Of a DNA stretch of 64,000 bases, positions 14,701 through 41,699 are shown piece by piece. Source of the DNA: Cololabis saira (Eukaryota; Chordata; Actinopteri; Beloniformes; Belonidae); assembly GCF_033807715.1 (NCBI RefSeq), contig NC_084599.1:29073625-29137624 (forward strand). Direction: 5' to 3'. The notes beneath the pieces are model-generated. The model was not told where the DNA came from. It saw only the letters and a list, made by a program, of their open reading frames with translations, and made no database searches. A program made the position numbers and the translations under genes. Every line of letters begins with the position of its first letter. Within the stretch, counting starts at the first letter, position 1.

Positions 14701-17700
14701 AATGAAGATATTTTACATGTACATTTTTAGCGGAGCAGAGCTGATACACATGAAAACACTTTTGATGGGAACGTGCGCGTTGACTAGAATGGTCATGAAT
14801 CATAACCAATGGAACGGTGCAACCAGACTCTAGATGTTCCACACAGGGTTTAAGACGGGGTGAAAAGCTCAGTCTTCTTGGAAAGACCCAGAGTTGCGGC
14901 TCCTCCACATTGGGAGGACCCAGCACAGGTGGACTGGCAAACTGTGTCTTCCTTGAAGGAGTGTGTGGAATTGCCAGAGAGACCTTGGTATCTCTGCTAA
15001 AGTTAAGTCCATTTTTGTTCAAAAATGCTATTTTCTTGGTTTGTCTCTGGGAAGGTGTTCTGGAGGAGATGGGACATCCAGGACACACTGGGGGGGTAAT
15101 GTCTCTCAGCTGTCTGAGGTGTGCAGCCGGCTCTATTCAGACCCTGCAATAACGTCCATCCTGTGAAACCGGATCACAAGCGGGTCAGTGTGTGTTCACA
15201 TGTGGCATTAAAATGTGTATTCATGTTTAGTGATTGGATCCAACCTTCCCACTCCATACGCATATAAACGCATGTCACTGCAAACACCAAATGTGTTATT
15301 GGGGATGTAAACAGTTAATCGACTATCGATTAATTGTCGATAAGAAGTTACTCGATAAAATTAAATTAATTGTTAGTTAATCATCCTGTCCACAAGTAGA
15401 GGGTGCCTAGGCTTTAACGCAACACGAAATCTTTGCACCAAGCTCAGAAGTAGCAGCCACTTAAATGAAGAAGTCAAAACAAAGTGTAATGTGGGACTAT
15501 TTCAAACTAATTAATTATGAAGCTACCTGTATATTATGTGGTGCTGCGTTTGAGTACAACAGCTCAACAAGTTTGGTGACTCAACAAGTCGCCACCTCAA
15601 TAGCTTGCATGCAGCTGTGCCACATGGAGCAAGTGAATTATCTTCACAACCTACAATAACCGCAATTTGGGGAAGGTGAGTACAGTCACGTTGCCATTAC
15701 CCCTAGATTTGCGCAACACTTCAGTATGGCAAAGAAATATTAGATTTTTTTTCTTTTTTTTTCTTCAGATGTGTCGATAATCCAGTTTATCGCACTGAAA
15801 CTTTGTCCATGTTTGTTTAAAACTTTATTAAACACAAGATGTGTATAACACATCAGGGTGGACACAATACAAGGAAAGCTCCGTCACATGCATGAAAAAG
15901 AAATCGAATGACAAATAGCTCTGTTGCTATCATTCCAGTTTTTAATACTGTTTATTTTACCGGTAATTTACGCCTAAAATCAATTTAGTTATTGCCTAAG
16001 CTGATGTTACTTTATTAAACGGTACCTGAATCCGTCCCAGGACTCTTTTGTGCTCAGACTATGAAGAGAATTATTACACCAGTTTCCCAGATGACCTTCA
16101 AAGGCATCCTGAGCGATCCCATCTATATCCGTCCTGGAATGTGTTCAGACCTTTCATTAGTTTGGCCACTTGTGATCAGATTTCCTTGGATGCATTTTAA
16201 TGCAGAGTTTGAATGGGGTCTCTGTGTCCTCCAGAAGGAGCTAGTGGAAATGACCAGAGGGACATGGGCTTCTCTGTTTAGTTCATGTCTATATTGGTTC
16301 TGAAATCAGTCTTCAAAACAAAATTGATCTGCGTCCACACTAGTGTTTCAGCCCTGGGTTGGAAAATGAAGGGATATCATTTAAGATGATGATATTCATA
16401 TAAAATCTCCCTTTGGGCATAGAGTATTATTGAACTGAAATTAATTGAAAAAGACCTCAGTCCACATTACACCACTTTAAAATCATAAAAGCATTTCACA
16501 TCCATACTTGGACAACACAGTTTTCAGTGCTCCCTGCTCTGGCTAGTTATCCTTTGGTGATGGTCATGTGACCCATCAGGGAAGGATATGTATGACGCAG
16601 AGCAGCAAATCATAAATCAAAAAATTTCCCCCAAATACTATTACTATTATTACTACTACTGTCATTTAGATGACGCTTTTATCCAAAGCGACTTAAATCC
16701 GAGAGAACAACACAAGCAAATGTTTTCCCTTTACCTGTCCACATCACAACACTTGAAAATCACATTCTTTCCATTATGCCAGAAAAGTGTTGATGCCAGG
16801 CATAACCATAAAAAAGGTTTTGCACTAAAAAAGAAAACATTAACGTGGATTAGGGGCCTGTTCCATCAACCCTAACCAAGATAAGTGGAGGTTGATGGAT
16901 GATGGACGGTCGTCGTTTATCCCATGTTTGACACAAATCAGACCGATTTTTCATTCAGCTGAATATTTTGCATAATGAGACAAATGAAAATTGCATTTCT
17001 AAAAATGATTGTATTCTTAATATTTTGTAACACAAAGCATTACATGCACAGCTACAGCTCTATAAGCATAAGTCATACGACCATTATCAGAAAATAAGAC
17101 AACACCCTTACAGTATAAAAATATAAACAGCTATATGGAGACGGTGTGATGTGTTTATGTCGGTATGTTGTGTCATTTCCTACACAGAGTTGAAACACTA
17201 ATGTGAACAAGAATCTGTGTTTATTTCATAAATGTGTTGTCAATTTTTTTTTTTTTATCTTTACATGACCATGAAGCTGGTGTGACAAAATGCTCCAGCT
17301 ATGTAACCCCAAATGTCAGTCTGCCAGAAACCTGAATCTTAGCAAAACTTGCCCTAGCTTTTATTTAATTTAATAATCCTCCTGTGTCTTCCTGAGCCCT
17401 TGGTTGCAGCCCCCACCTCCTTTTTTTTTTTTTTTTTTCTTCAAAAGGCGATGGAGACTGATCAAAGAGTGAGAAGCATCAGTATACTTCTGATCAGTCT
17501 TGGGTTGCATATCCTCATGCAGCTGGATCCTGGAAGTGTGGCTTCAAACTCATCAACGCTGTACTACTGAACAATACTTGCAACTGGAGTGTTTAGATAC
17601 GTCTCCTTTGCTTGCTCTAGTCCATGTACACACAATTACACACCCCACAACCCTTTCAATTGGCTGAATGGCTGAAAAAAATATTGAAGACACTAATGAT

Positions 17701-18348
17701 GACAACTGAGGTTTAACAGTTACTGAAACCTAAGACAATCGTTTATGATCATTTGTAAGGGTACCAACAAATCTGTCTAGGTTGTTTTCTTCTAAAATAA
17801 TTTTTTTTTTAATGCTTTATTGATAATTGTCACTTACTAAAGGCGTTCAGGTATACTGTACATGCAACTTCTGTTTTTAATGTAATCACTTTACAGGAAA
17901 CATTAAGCGTTTTGATGAGCAGTAAGTACACTTTGTTCACATCTTTGCATTAGTATAATTAAATCTGGGATTTGAAAATGAGAATAGGCAAAAATAACTA
18001 AAAATGAAAGGTGGATTTTCCCAATCAGGTTTTAGATATTTGTTTTAAACATAAATGAAACCATTTTACTTCTGACCCTTTTATAGGATCGAGGCTCTTT
18101 CCTAAGCACAGTCCAAAGTCCTAGACATTCACATTACGATCTTTCCTGCTTTTTATTGTCTGTCACACACCTCAGGGTACGGACAGGACCTGACAGCCTT
18201 TGGCCACAGCTTCGCAGACCCCAACCAGCCGGCTGCCTCATACGGGGCCCCATCTGCGCAGCCCGCCACCGCTCCCCAACCCACTGCAAATGCATTTGGC
18301 AGAGGGCAGAATCACAACGTACAGGGCTTCCACCCCTATCGACGCTGA
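1670..18348 (+). CDS. dazap1: DAZAP1, 3' part (7 exons, C-terminal 281 residues; 5' end outside window)
   Basis: RNA-binding protein (DAZ-associated protein 1) that acts in splicing, mRNA transport and translation and shuttles between nucleus and cytoplasm. Exons read from the sequence: 1670-1752, 4650-4797, 5803-5835, 6412-6561, 8464-8628, 12161-12253, 18176-18348; all have AG/GT borders and phases that join without a stop. The first exon gives the end of RRM2 (GFGFITFEAEQSVDQAV, then HDIMGKK). The second starts VEVKKAEPRDSK, the family's post-RRM2 signature. The rest is the Pro/Gly/Gln/Tyr-rich tail, ending FGRGQNHNVQGFHPYRR before TGA at 18346-18348; the family's C-terminal end is a nuclear import signal. 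Exons 5803-12253 are all multiples of three with phase 1-1 borders. No exon for the start of RRM2 was found in 1-1669, so the gene begins left of the window. Identification is by remembered human DAZAP1 and is firm. Confidence 0.96.
2785..2940 (-). mobile_element. LINE 3' end relic, reverse orientation
   Basis: Starts with a short (TTTAG)n run, then TTTATTTAAGGATCCCCATT and an AGTCTTCCTGGGGTCC segment. I recognise this as a dispersed fish repeat that ends in a variable microsatellite tail. On the minus strand the tail is 3', as for CR1/L2-type LINEs. The family name is inferred, not confirmed. Confidence 0.5.
3070..3122. repeat. Poly(A) followed by (TA)n
   Basis: About 22 A then about 15 TA dinucleotides inside a DAZAP1 intron. 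Confidence 0.9.
4898..5678. mobile_element. Miniature inverted-repeat element with TA target site, carrying a 41-bp minisatellite
   Basis: The element begins GGGTTGCCACC and ends with the exact inverse GGTGGCAACCC; both sides are flanked by TA (4896-4897 and 5679-5680). It has no transposase ORF. Near the right end is a strong hairpin (about 5593-5622, CGTCCCGTATT stem). The middle is a 41-bp tandem array. TA targets suggest a Tc1/mariner-like mobiliser, but the superfamily is inferred. It sits 100 bases after a DAZAP1 splice donor. Confidence 0.85.
5185..5575. repeat. 41-bp tandem array, about 9.5 copies
   Basis: Unit starts GAATATGGTGTAAAAGTTAA. Copies begin at 5185, 5226, 5267 and so on every 41 bases to 5554, with no indels and only a few substitutions. 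It lies wholly inside the TA-flanked miniature element. Confidence 0.95.
7157..8388. mobile_element. Non-autonomous hAT element with 8-bp target duplication
   Basis: Terminal inverted repeats TACAGATGCACCGATTG and CAATCGGTGCATCTCTA differ at one base. The 8-bp direct repeat GAAGAAAC flanks both ends (7149-7156 and 8389-8396), diagnostic of the hAT superfamily. No long ORF remains. It fills most of a DAZAP1 intron and ends 75 bases before the exon at 8464. Confidence 0.93.
8723..8763. repeat. Poly(T), 41 bases
   Basis: Uninterrupted T run about 95 bases after the splice donor at 8629. It may be the poly(A) tail of a minus-strand retroposed sequence, but I see no clear body. Confidence 0.85.
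8764..12160 (+). other. DAZAP1 intron, no recognised elements
   Basis: A 3.4 kb intron stretch. The short ORFs have no family resemblance. I see no transposon ends, tandem arrays or RNA genes. Confidence 0.6.
12254..13789 (+). other. Start of the last DAZAP1 intron
   Basis: Follows the 93-nt exon. It contains only a short poly(T) near 12765. No coding or repeat family is recognised. Confidence 0.6.
13790..15130 (+). mobile_element. Decayed LINE (Rex3/RTE-like) reverse-transcriptase region
   Basis: Reading fragments in several frames match a common fish non-LTR retrotransposon. There is a palm motif SLFADDVILL near 13823-13852, then ASAVMWSLYGSVVVWRELSQ, then TERTRSHIQVAEMN (14121 on). After an unexplained gap, RLLHIGRTQHRW appears near 14900 and a CCAGGACACACTGG segment near 15080. 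Stops and frameshifts make it inactive. The Rex3/RTE assignment rests on remembered sequence of that family. Confidence 0.75.
15300..15680 (+). mobile_element. hAT transposon relic with BED-type zinc finger
   Basis: The 64-residue reading frame at 15465-15659 starts KKSKQSVMWDYFKL and continues ATCILCGAAFEYNSSTS. This is the W-x-Y-F...C-x-x-C...STS layout of a BED zinc finger from hAT transposases. The second half (His pair) is only partly kept (ACMQLCH). Upstream, 15306-15400 is rich in ATCGATTAAT-like palindromes, typical of hAT ends. No transposase catalytic part follows. Exact ends are not resolved. Confidence 0.7.
15681..18175 (+). other. Remainder of the last DAZAP1 intron
   Basis: Contains the dispersed repeat at 16625-16720, poly(T) runs near 17248 and 17421, and otherwise unremarkable AT-rich sequence up to the acceptor at 18174-18175. 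Confidence 0.6.
16625..16720 (+). repeat. Dispersed fish repeat (GACGCTTTTATCCAAAGCG core)
   Basis: An (ACT/ATT)n run is followed by TCATTTAGATGACGCTTTTA and TCCAAAGCGACTTAAAT, a segment I recognise from many teleost repeats. Its parent class (SINE or LINE tail) is not clear to me. Confidence 0.55.
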
Positions 18349-19085
18349 CCACCACCTCAGGGTGGTGCCATTGTGTAAATTTCAGAAAAAAAAAAAAAAA
18401 AAAGAAGTCAGGGAAGTGTGTGTTCTTGCTTAAAAGCGTAACTGGAATTCTGGATTGTTTGTTAGGAATGTTGAATGCACACAGTTTGTGAAACGAGAAA
18501 CATTTTGTGTCAGCAGGGATTCCAGTGTGTTTAAAGGTGTGCAAAGACACCCATTTTTTTTCTTTGCATAAATTAAGCATCATTCAGCAGAGAGAAGCTT
18601 TTTATTACCCCAACCTCAACCCATGTTTTATAGTAGAACTAAACTACTTTGCAATAATTTTGATTGTCTGTTCAAACACTAGCACAGAGACTATATGTAA
18701 AGAGACTTGCATTTGAATATGTATATTTATGATGGACACAAATGAAAACAGGGTCTTAACTTTCCTCAGCTTTAAAATCTAGGGAAAATGTTTTTATTTT
18801 TCATTTGGTGAATTTTTGTTTACTTTCTGAGCCTTTAAAGTTTGTTTAAAATGGAGATTATAAATATATATATACATATACATATATATATATATTATAC
18901 ACAAACTGTGCAATTTTTTAAAATGAAAATTTTGTACTATAAATGTACACTTTGCTTGTTTTTTTTATTTTATTTAAAGATGTAGACTTCCCTCAGGTGG
19001 CTGTTTTGGGTGCATTTTTGCACTTATGCAAAAAGAAAAAAAGGATAAATTTATTTCAAAATAAATGTTTTACGGATACAATCGT
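18349..19085 (+). other. DAZAP1 3' untranslated region
   Basis: Sequence from the stop to just after the AATAAA at 19060-19065. It contains an A run at 18387-18402 and a TA-rich patch near 18865-18897. The cleavage point is estimated from the signal. Confidence 0.75.
19060..19065 (+). promoter_or_regulatory. DAZAP1 polyadenylation signal
   Basis: AATAAA about 715 bases after the DAZAP1 stop codon, followed about 20 bases on by GT-rich sequence (TTGTCTTTG). Confidence 0.7.
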
Positions 19086-20109
19086 TGTCTTTGATCTTGA
19101 GTGAATTGTACGGACTGCACTGAAGGGCTGAGATTATGTTAAAGAATTAAGGCAATTCAGAAAATTGAACCGAAGCAACTTGATCATATTGTTTATGCAG
19201 GGATAACAATATCAAGGCTTGTTGGTATCTTTATTATTATTTATACAGTCAAAAATAAATGATGTTTTCAGATTGATCACACAAAATGTTAATTTGTAGA
19301 CTTTTTCTGTTTCTGGGTGGATTATGAGAGTTTGGGCCCCTCTGCAGAGCTACAAAGGAAATGCAAAACAACCACAAACCAACAATTTACAATTCAATGG
19401 CTGCTGTGTCTCCAGCTATGTATCACACACACATTTCTTTTTATACACGCATGCAGATAGATGGATGGCAGACTCATTAAACCTGAGGAAACAAGAACAG
19501 GGGTCTCTTCAGACTTTAGCAGGATACTGTGTGTGTGTGTGTTTTTGTTACATCACATTTTGATCATTTTAGCTCTTGTTTCCTTTGTGTCTGATCATTT
19601 TAAATCCTTGGTTAATTTGTATCAGTTGCTGTTGCTTATTTTTCCGTCGTCTGCTTTGACTTGTAGGTTGTTCACCCTGCCTATTTTTGGAGACGTACTT
19701 TAAGGGTGTGTCATGTCTTTAATTATCTTTTTTTGTACTTATTTTTTTTCTAATTTGTTTGAGGGATTTTGACGCCCCGTTACCCTGGACAGCCATACCC
19801 ATTCACTTTTCAACAAAAAAAAAAACCTTGTGAAATGATAACTTTTTGTTTTAATCAAAGAGGAACTCATTTGAATAGCTGCCCAGTATATATGCCTACT
19901 GTGCCTGGAAGATCTGTATAGCAATACGCCCATGTTTTGATTTTTTGTTTATTATTTTCAACCACTATTTATTTATGTGTTTATCTATTTATTTATGTGT
20001 GTGGAATTTAGACGTACCACTAGCAAATTTAAATGTGCTTTACAGATTTTCCTGGACCTACATCTTCCTGTATGTGGGTGGGTCTGCTCCATCAGGCTTG
20101 GTAAGACCA

Positions 20110-20480
20110 TGTAAAGAAATAAGGCATAATCAGAATCATAATTAGGTTTACTGGCCAAGTCAGGTCAAACAAGACAGGGAATTTGACTCGGTTATTTTGC
20201 ATACAGTCAATAAACAAATGACAGCTCTTATTAACATATATACAATTTAAAAAAAAAGTGAAAGGTGCAGCAGAATGAGGTAAACATGGTTATTGAAAGG
20301 TGCATTGTTACAGCATATGATTGTGGTTATTATTATTATTATTATTATTATTGCAGTGATTGATTACTCTGAGACTCTTGAGTGTTGAGAGTTCATCAGA
20401 GCAACAGCTTGGGGGAATAAACTGTCTTTGTCTGGAGGTTTGGGCATAACAATGCAATGCAGAGTACTAAAATACTTTAA
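20110..20480 (-). mobile_element. Degraded LINE fragment, reverse orientation
   Basis: Contains TTTACTGGCCAAGTCAGGTC, an (ATT)n run at about 20328-20354, and GGGGGAATAAACTGTC. The last reads on the minus strand like the (R/D)xSFFP-type segment near the end of a CR1-like ORF2. It occupies most of the DAZAP1-DPP9 gap. Confidence 0.5.
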
Positions 20481-20619
20481 GGTCCTTAGATTTGTATACA
20501 TTTTTTTAATCAAAAACGTATAATGTGGTTTATTGTGGGTGTATTTTCTGTTTTATTTAAAAAACATAATAATGAAAGCCCTTCTTATCCGGGTTAGAGT
20601 TTAATTTTGTAACCTGTGA

Positions 20620-20700
20620 CTCGCTCGGGTCACGTGACGCGGAAGTGGATCATCTGACGTATGTCAATTTCCGCGTTGTTAGCGGTTAGCTGCTCCGCTC
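20620..20700 (+). promoter_or_regulatory. DPP9 promoter region (E-box and ETS sites)
   Basis: A palindromic E-box GTCACGTGAC at 20629-20638 abuts an ETS-type GCGGAAGTG at 20639-20647. A TGACGT half-CRE lies at 20655-20660 and an inverted TTCCG at about 20669. There is no TATA box. The local base composition is CpG-richer than its surroundings, as in housekeeping promoters. Placement fits transcription of DPP9 toward the right. Confidence 0.65.
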
Positions 20701-20803
20701 AACTAGTTCATTTGTGTTACTCATTCACACCCAGACCGGCACTCTGAGCGTAAAACTAAAAATCGACAGAAGGAAATATACGTTCAAGGTCTCTGGGCAG
20801 AAA
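20700..20803 (+). other. Probable DPP9 first exon, untranslated
   Basis: Sequence just after the E-box/ETS cluster, ending at a possible donor GTGTAAG at 20804. No ATG-led frame is useful here. Both the start and the donor are estimates. Confidence 0.4.
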
Positions 20804-21167
20804 GTGTAAGCCAAAAACGAAACGATCCCTGTGTTACTGTTTTGATTGGTGATTGTCATGTGTGTTCTGTGTTAGCGCTGCTCTGCTCTGCGGGCTAATG
20901 GGGTTCCTTCCATCAAAGTAGGAGATTCACTCATTTATTACATGTATTATGAGAGTTTGGCAGATTTTAAGGAATTGGGCACACTCATGCAGATGTTTCC
21001 ACTTGTTAATAACTTCATTAGGAGGGTGTATCAAAGCGGAAATGGTGAAATGAGCAGCTCTCTGGACCTAGTGTTGTAAATGTGAGGGTGTTTTCATTGT
21101 CTTATGTGTTAGATTCATGTGAGGTGTCGTGTTTGATGAGTGGATTATAAAGCACACATCAAGATTA

Positions 21168-21534
21168 CAGGACTGTCTCAGAAAATTAGAATATGTGATA
21201 AAGTTCTTTATTTTCTGTAATGCAATTAAAAAAAACAAAAATGTCATACATTCTGGATTCATTACAAATCAACTGAAATATTGCAAGCCTTTTATTATTT
21301 TAATATTGCTGATTATGTCTTACAGTTTAAGATTAAGATTCCCAGAATATTCAAATTTTTTGAGATAGGTTTTTTGAGTTTTCTTAAGCTGTAAACCATG
21401 ATCAGCAATATTAAAATAATTAAAGGCTTGGAATATTTCAATTGATTTGTAATGAATCCAGAATGTATGACATTTTTGCATTACAGAAAATAAAGGACTT
21501 TATCACAATATTCTAATTTTCTGAGACAGTCCTG
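21168..21534. mobile_element. Palindromic Tc1/mariner-type miniature element
   Basis: Starts CAGGACTGTCTCAGAAAATT and ends with its inverse, CTGAGACAGTCCTG; TA flanks each side (21166-21167 and 21535-21536). The two halves pair over nearly their whole 180-bp length, making a long foldback. It lies in the 5' intron of DPP9. Confidence 0.92.
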
Positions 21535-23375
21535 TAGTTAGTTTCTAACACCAAAGCGTCCATGAGAAATGGAGATGGGAAGAGGAACCGAAAGTAGACG
21601 CAGCAGAAATGGTTTAGTCAGAAACACAAAGGTCAACATAATCTGCCACAGCAGCTTTTAATGAACATTTTGATCGGTTTTGTGCATGCATTTTAATCAA
21701 ATCTTTATATTTCTATACCACCAATTCAAGGCAAAAGTTCACTCAAAGCACTGACAGTAAACGAGTTCAGTAGTCCATGTATATATTCATTATAATAATT
21801 TTATTCAAAGAAGAAAATAACTTGCCATGTCTTTCGCCAGAAAGTCAGGAAGAATGAGAAATGAGACTCAGGCTGTGGCAGCTTGTGTGTTTTACCATAT
21901 ACCTTTTATTATCTAAGTTTGACTTTTTATAGCTCAAGAATGAAAATAGTTGGACAATTTTCATAATTTTGGCTTTTTATGCCAAAAAGCAAGCAAAGTA
22001 TAGAATGTTGTGCTTAAAATCAAGAGAAAGATTTGAAAATGCGCATCTATTCTAGCCAATTTTAACTACAGTCCATAGGGATGAAATAAAACTGGACAAA
22101 CAAAAGTCACAGAATAAATGTATGATCCGTCTGAGTGTCCTTAGTTTTATTTTATGGGAGCGAAATGCATCTGGATTGTGCTGATCAGGTGATATTGACT
22201 CAGCCATTGTAGAAAAAAACCTGACCTTTTCCTTAAAAACCTCTGGAATGATTTTGCATTGTATTTTATTTTTATGCTTTGGTACAGTATGTTACTATAT
22301 TCACTAGAATTAATCGAGCACCTCCTGTGTTCTGTCACATCAGTGACCTAGGACTATTTAAAGTCACTTTTCCCTATATTCTCATCACACCGCTTCTGTG
22401 TTATACAGATGATGCTGTAAATGGGGGAAAGATTCTTGATGTCTGTGCTCTTTTTCTTCATGGCTGACTTAGATAATCGTGTCAGATATCTGGAGAGTGT
22501 TCATCACTTGATTTGAAGTTGTGTAGGAATTCTTACTTGGACCACTTATTATTTCTGTGATCTGATTGATGGATTTGTGTAGTTTTAGAAGCTTAATGAC
22601 TTGTTTTAATTTAATTCATAGCTTCACTGACCACATGTTAGTTCACAGCAAGATCTTCCAAGGGTAAATGCTGTACTTGGAGTCAATTGCCGACTTTTTA
22701 CTTGATTAGTTTATGAAAAATAATGAAGGAATATCTCATTCCTTTCAAGGGAGCCTTTTGAGTCAATTGTCTAATAATATTTGAGCCCCACAAAACCTGT
22801 ATAAGTTAAAGGCGGCAGTCTGTACTTTTAGACAATCTTTAATTTTGTAACTATTACTTGAATACACCTTGACAAATAGCTGAAATGGTAGGAAGTGTGT
22901 TAATGCCATGGATGGATCTAGTCGCCGTTGCATTTTCTGGAAATGAACCTGTGAAGAATTTGGCCTTTATTTAGGCCCCAGGCAACTGAACAGAATTCTT
23001 TTTGCATTAGATTGTGGAGTCACAGTGTAAAATTTGTCATAGTTATGACACAGACATTCGTTGTCAGAGTCACGCAACTGGCACACTCATGGTGAAACTA
23101 CATCAGAAATGTAGCTGGAAGTGTGAAGCTGATCAGCTGAAGGAGGAGCTGCTCCATGAAACCGCTTGTGTCTTTTGAAAGCGACACCTCCAGTGTTTTG
23201 GAGCATGTCAGCTCAACTCGGGGTGTACGCTGGATTGTTCCAGATTTCAGTCTGGCTTTATTGACTTATTTAGACCAGGTGTTGCCCTGTTGTGACAGTA
23301 AATTGTCTGAAATTTCCTAGAGTAAAACTTTTTTTTTGTCATCGGGTCTTATGTCTCCACATTGGTGTTTAACAG
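21535..23375 (+). other. DPP9 5' intron, right part
   Basis: No exon or element recognised between the foldback transposon and the alternative exon at 23376. Confidence 0.6.
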
Positions 23376-23466
23376 GCTGTCACGTCTGGCTCAAGGTTGT
23401 TGATCAGTTAATGCACAAGGTAAAGAAGCTGAAAATTGAGGACAAAACAGAAGACGTCCAGAAGAG
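23376..23466 (+). CDS. dpp9: DPP9 alternative upstream coding exon (long isoform start)
   Basis: This exon has acceptor AACAG before it and donor GTAGGA after it. An ATG at 23411 opens MHKVKKLKIEDKTEDVQK, which continues in frame into the next exon and through the ATG at 23809. It corresponds to the basic start of the human long DPP9 isoform (MRKVKKLRL...), which is reported to act as a nuclear localisation signal. Joined to the acceptor at 23793 it adds 24 residues; joined to 23787 it adds 26. The basic KVKKLK stretch is conserved, supporting a real isoform rather than chance. Confidence 0.8.
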
Positions 23467-23775
23467 GTAGGAGTTACTTTTTCTTTCCTCTCTTTTAAAA
23501 CTGTGGATAACATCCTTTTGGCTCCAGTTTTTATTCATATTAATTTTTTTTTGTCCCAAAACCAAACAAAAAGAGATTAAGCTTGTGCTGGTGATATAAT
23601 GATATGATATAATGTGGAGTCTACAATCATGTGGTCGTCTGAACACAATACTCTCTTATTATCATGATCCTAATTCTAGTTTTGCTTTCATAGTTAAATA
23701 AAAACACTGACTTGCTGGTGACGCTAAACAAACATTTGAAGTCATCATCATTAATTGTAGACTGAGGTGAGCTGA

Positions 23776-39609
<15,834 letters not shown>

Positions 39610-40790
39610 TGAGCTTTTTCACAGACTCACTTTCCTTCACCTCCTGCTCTCCTCATCTCCTGGCTTTTTGCTGGTCATCCAAATCTGCATCACCGCTTAC
39701 GTCACTTCATTTTATGATTTGTTGAATGCTAACTGTGCCAAACCGCGCCACACCTCAAGGATTGTTTGTCCATCTTCGAGATGCTGCAGCATTTAAGCAT
39801 GAGAATGTCATGTCGAGACTTAGATGTCGCTCTGACTTGCATGAATGAGACCATGGAAGCTCAGGCGTCTGCTAGTCTTTCCTCCTGCGTTTGACAGGGA
39901 AGATTGACGGATTGCTTGAAGCCCCAGAACCAGCAGAGGGCACTGTTGATCCAGAACAGACGGCAATGGAGTTTTCAGTGGTTTTGGTGATGGTTTACAG
40001 AGAAAATAAGAGGATGGATACATGTTTAAAATTCTGCTTGCTGCAGCATTAACTGGACAACATATTTAGCAATGCAAAAACATAAATACATGGACGTTCT
40101 TCTTGCAGGTTTCACAATGAAAAGGCTCATTCTTTTTTAGCAACTTTTTCTCTTGAACGCAACTGACCAAGATATTACTCTTCTCCCTGTTAATAAACAC
40201 TGGTGTAAAGTTAGCAAATGTACAACTGTTTCAGAGCATTCAAGCAAATCTTAACCGCTTTATTCATTTTTTTTTAGTGTTTTTCTCTGAGATTGGTCTG
40301 TTATGTGTTATCATGGGTTATTTTTAAAATGCATATACAGTTTCCTGCTTCAGTTTTATTGGGTAACATTATTTTAAGAAACAAGAAAAGAAAAAAAAAA
40401 AAAGGAAAAACTTTTATGCATTCATAAATGATGGAAATATGTAGCGACCTGTCGCTGTTTCACTCGGTCATTTGCTTTAACCCTCTGGGGAGCTTCTCTT
40501 TCTTTATGCTGCTGAAGACTTTTGCACAGTAGATGTTTGCCTTGGTGCCAACAAACTGACCTATAAGATGATGTTTGAAGAACTGTTGGCAGTCTGAGGT
40601 GCCTTGCAAGAGTTTAAGAGAACCTTTTCACGTAGTAAATGTTTATCAGGAAGGTCGGGTGACACGCAGGACCCACAACAATAAAATGCCTTGTTAATGT
40701 CTGAACATCTGTAAGATGACCTATCATGATCTGTACATGGTAAAATGTACTCAGACTGAAAAAAAGATAAATAAACAAGTAAACAATCTT
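39610..40790 (+). other. DPP9 3' untranslated region
   Basis: From the TGA at 39607-39609. Three AATAAA signals are present, at 40192-40197, 40680-40685 and 40770-40775, so alternative ends are likely; the last is taken as the longest form. Confidence 0.65.
40770..40775 (+). promoter_or_regulatory. DPP9 distal polyadenylation signal
   Basis: AATAAA about 1.16 kb after the stop, followed by TTTTTCCAAGTCTTGTTTT, a U/GU-rich downstream element. Confidence 0.55.
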
Positions 40791-40987
40791 TTTCCAAGTC
40801 TTGTTTTAGCTGCATATATATTTTATTTTTTATTTTTGGCAACAATTTCAGTGATTGTGATCATGTGTAAAATACAGTATGAACCGAGGAGTTATACCTG
40901 TAAAAGTGTACTAGTGTATTTTTAGTTTGGCCCCTATAATATGAGCAAGTTTAAAAGCAAACGGAGATAAGCTAAAAGGTAGACTAA

Positions 40988-41694
40988 GGCCACGTTTACA
41001 CAGCCAGGTATTTACAAAAACTGATATTTCCCCCTCTACGTTTTGAAAAATACCATCATTTACACGAACCCGCATGAATACGCTGTTAAGGTGCTATGAG
41101 CATCGAAACCTGCAGGGGGCAGTGTAACGAGAAGCGTAAAGTCATGCTAGCCAATCAGAATCCTGGAAAAAAACGTCAACAAATGACACGTGTGAAGCCT
41201 GAATAATATGGTTCCGTGTTAAATCGACGGCGTAGCCTACGTACGGTGCGGGTCGCTGCGTACCCTACGCCGTAGGCTCTGCGTTGGTGTAACGCGGAAC
41301 CATAAATCAGCCTTCAATGCCAGTTACTTCCAAGACGGAACGACAGTCTTTCGTTTGGAGTGATAGAGAGAAGTGGAGTTACTTTAAAGTGTGACTTTAG
41401 AATATAAAACAGGTAAAATACAAGAAAATATTGACGGTGGCCAAACAAATTGTAAACACAGGTCGCACAAATGATGCTGGTGACGTTTCTGTCTCATAAT
41501 GTGACGTTCTGAAGCCTAAATCTCTGTTTCCCTCCGTTTACAAGCAAACGTGAAAACGGAGTTTTTGAAAATCTCCAATTTGGCCAGAGTTTTCAGAAAT
41601 GTTAGTTTTTGGTGACTTTGAGCTTCGTTTTCGTGTAAACGAACGGCCAAAACGCATGAAAACGCCACCGTTTTTGCTCCGTGTAAACGGGGCC
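40988..41694. mobile_element. PIF/Harbinger-like miniature element
   Basis: The ends GGCCACGTTTACAC and GTGTAAACGGGGCC are near-inverse, flanked by TAA on both sides (40985-40987 and 41695-41697), the three-base target type of PIF/Harbinger elements. A second, smaller palindromic element is inserted at 41197-41316. Confidence 0.8.
41197..41316. mobile_element. Small palindromic element nested in the 41-kb element
   Basis: Right arm AACGCGGAACCATAAATCAG pairs with a decayed left arm ATATGGTTCCGTGTTAAATC. Internal CCTACGCCGTAGG palindromes. The same arm, GGCTGATTTATGGTTCCGCG, recurs at 52974, so it is a family present at least twice in this window. Confidence 0.75.
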
Positions 41695-41699
41695 TAAGA

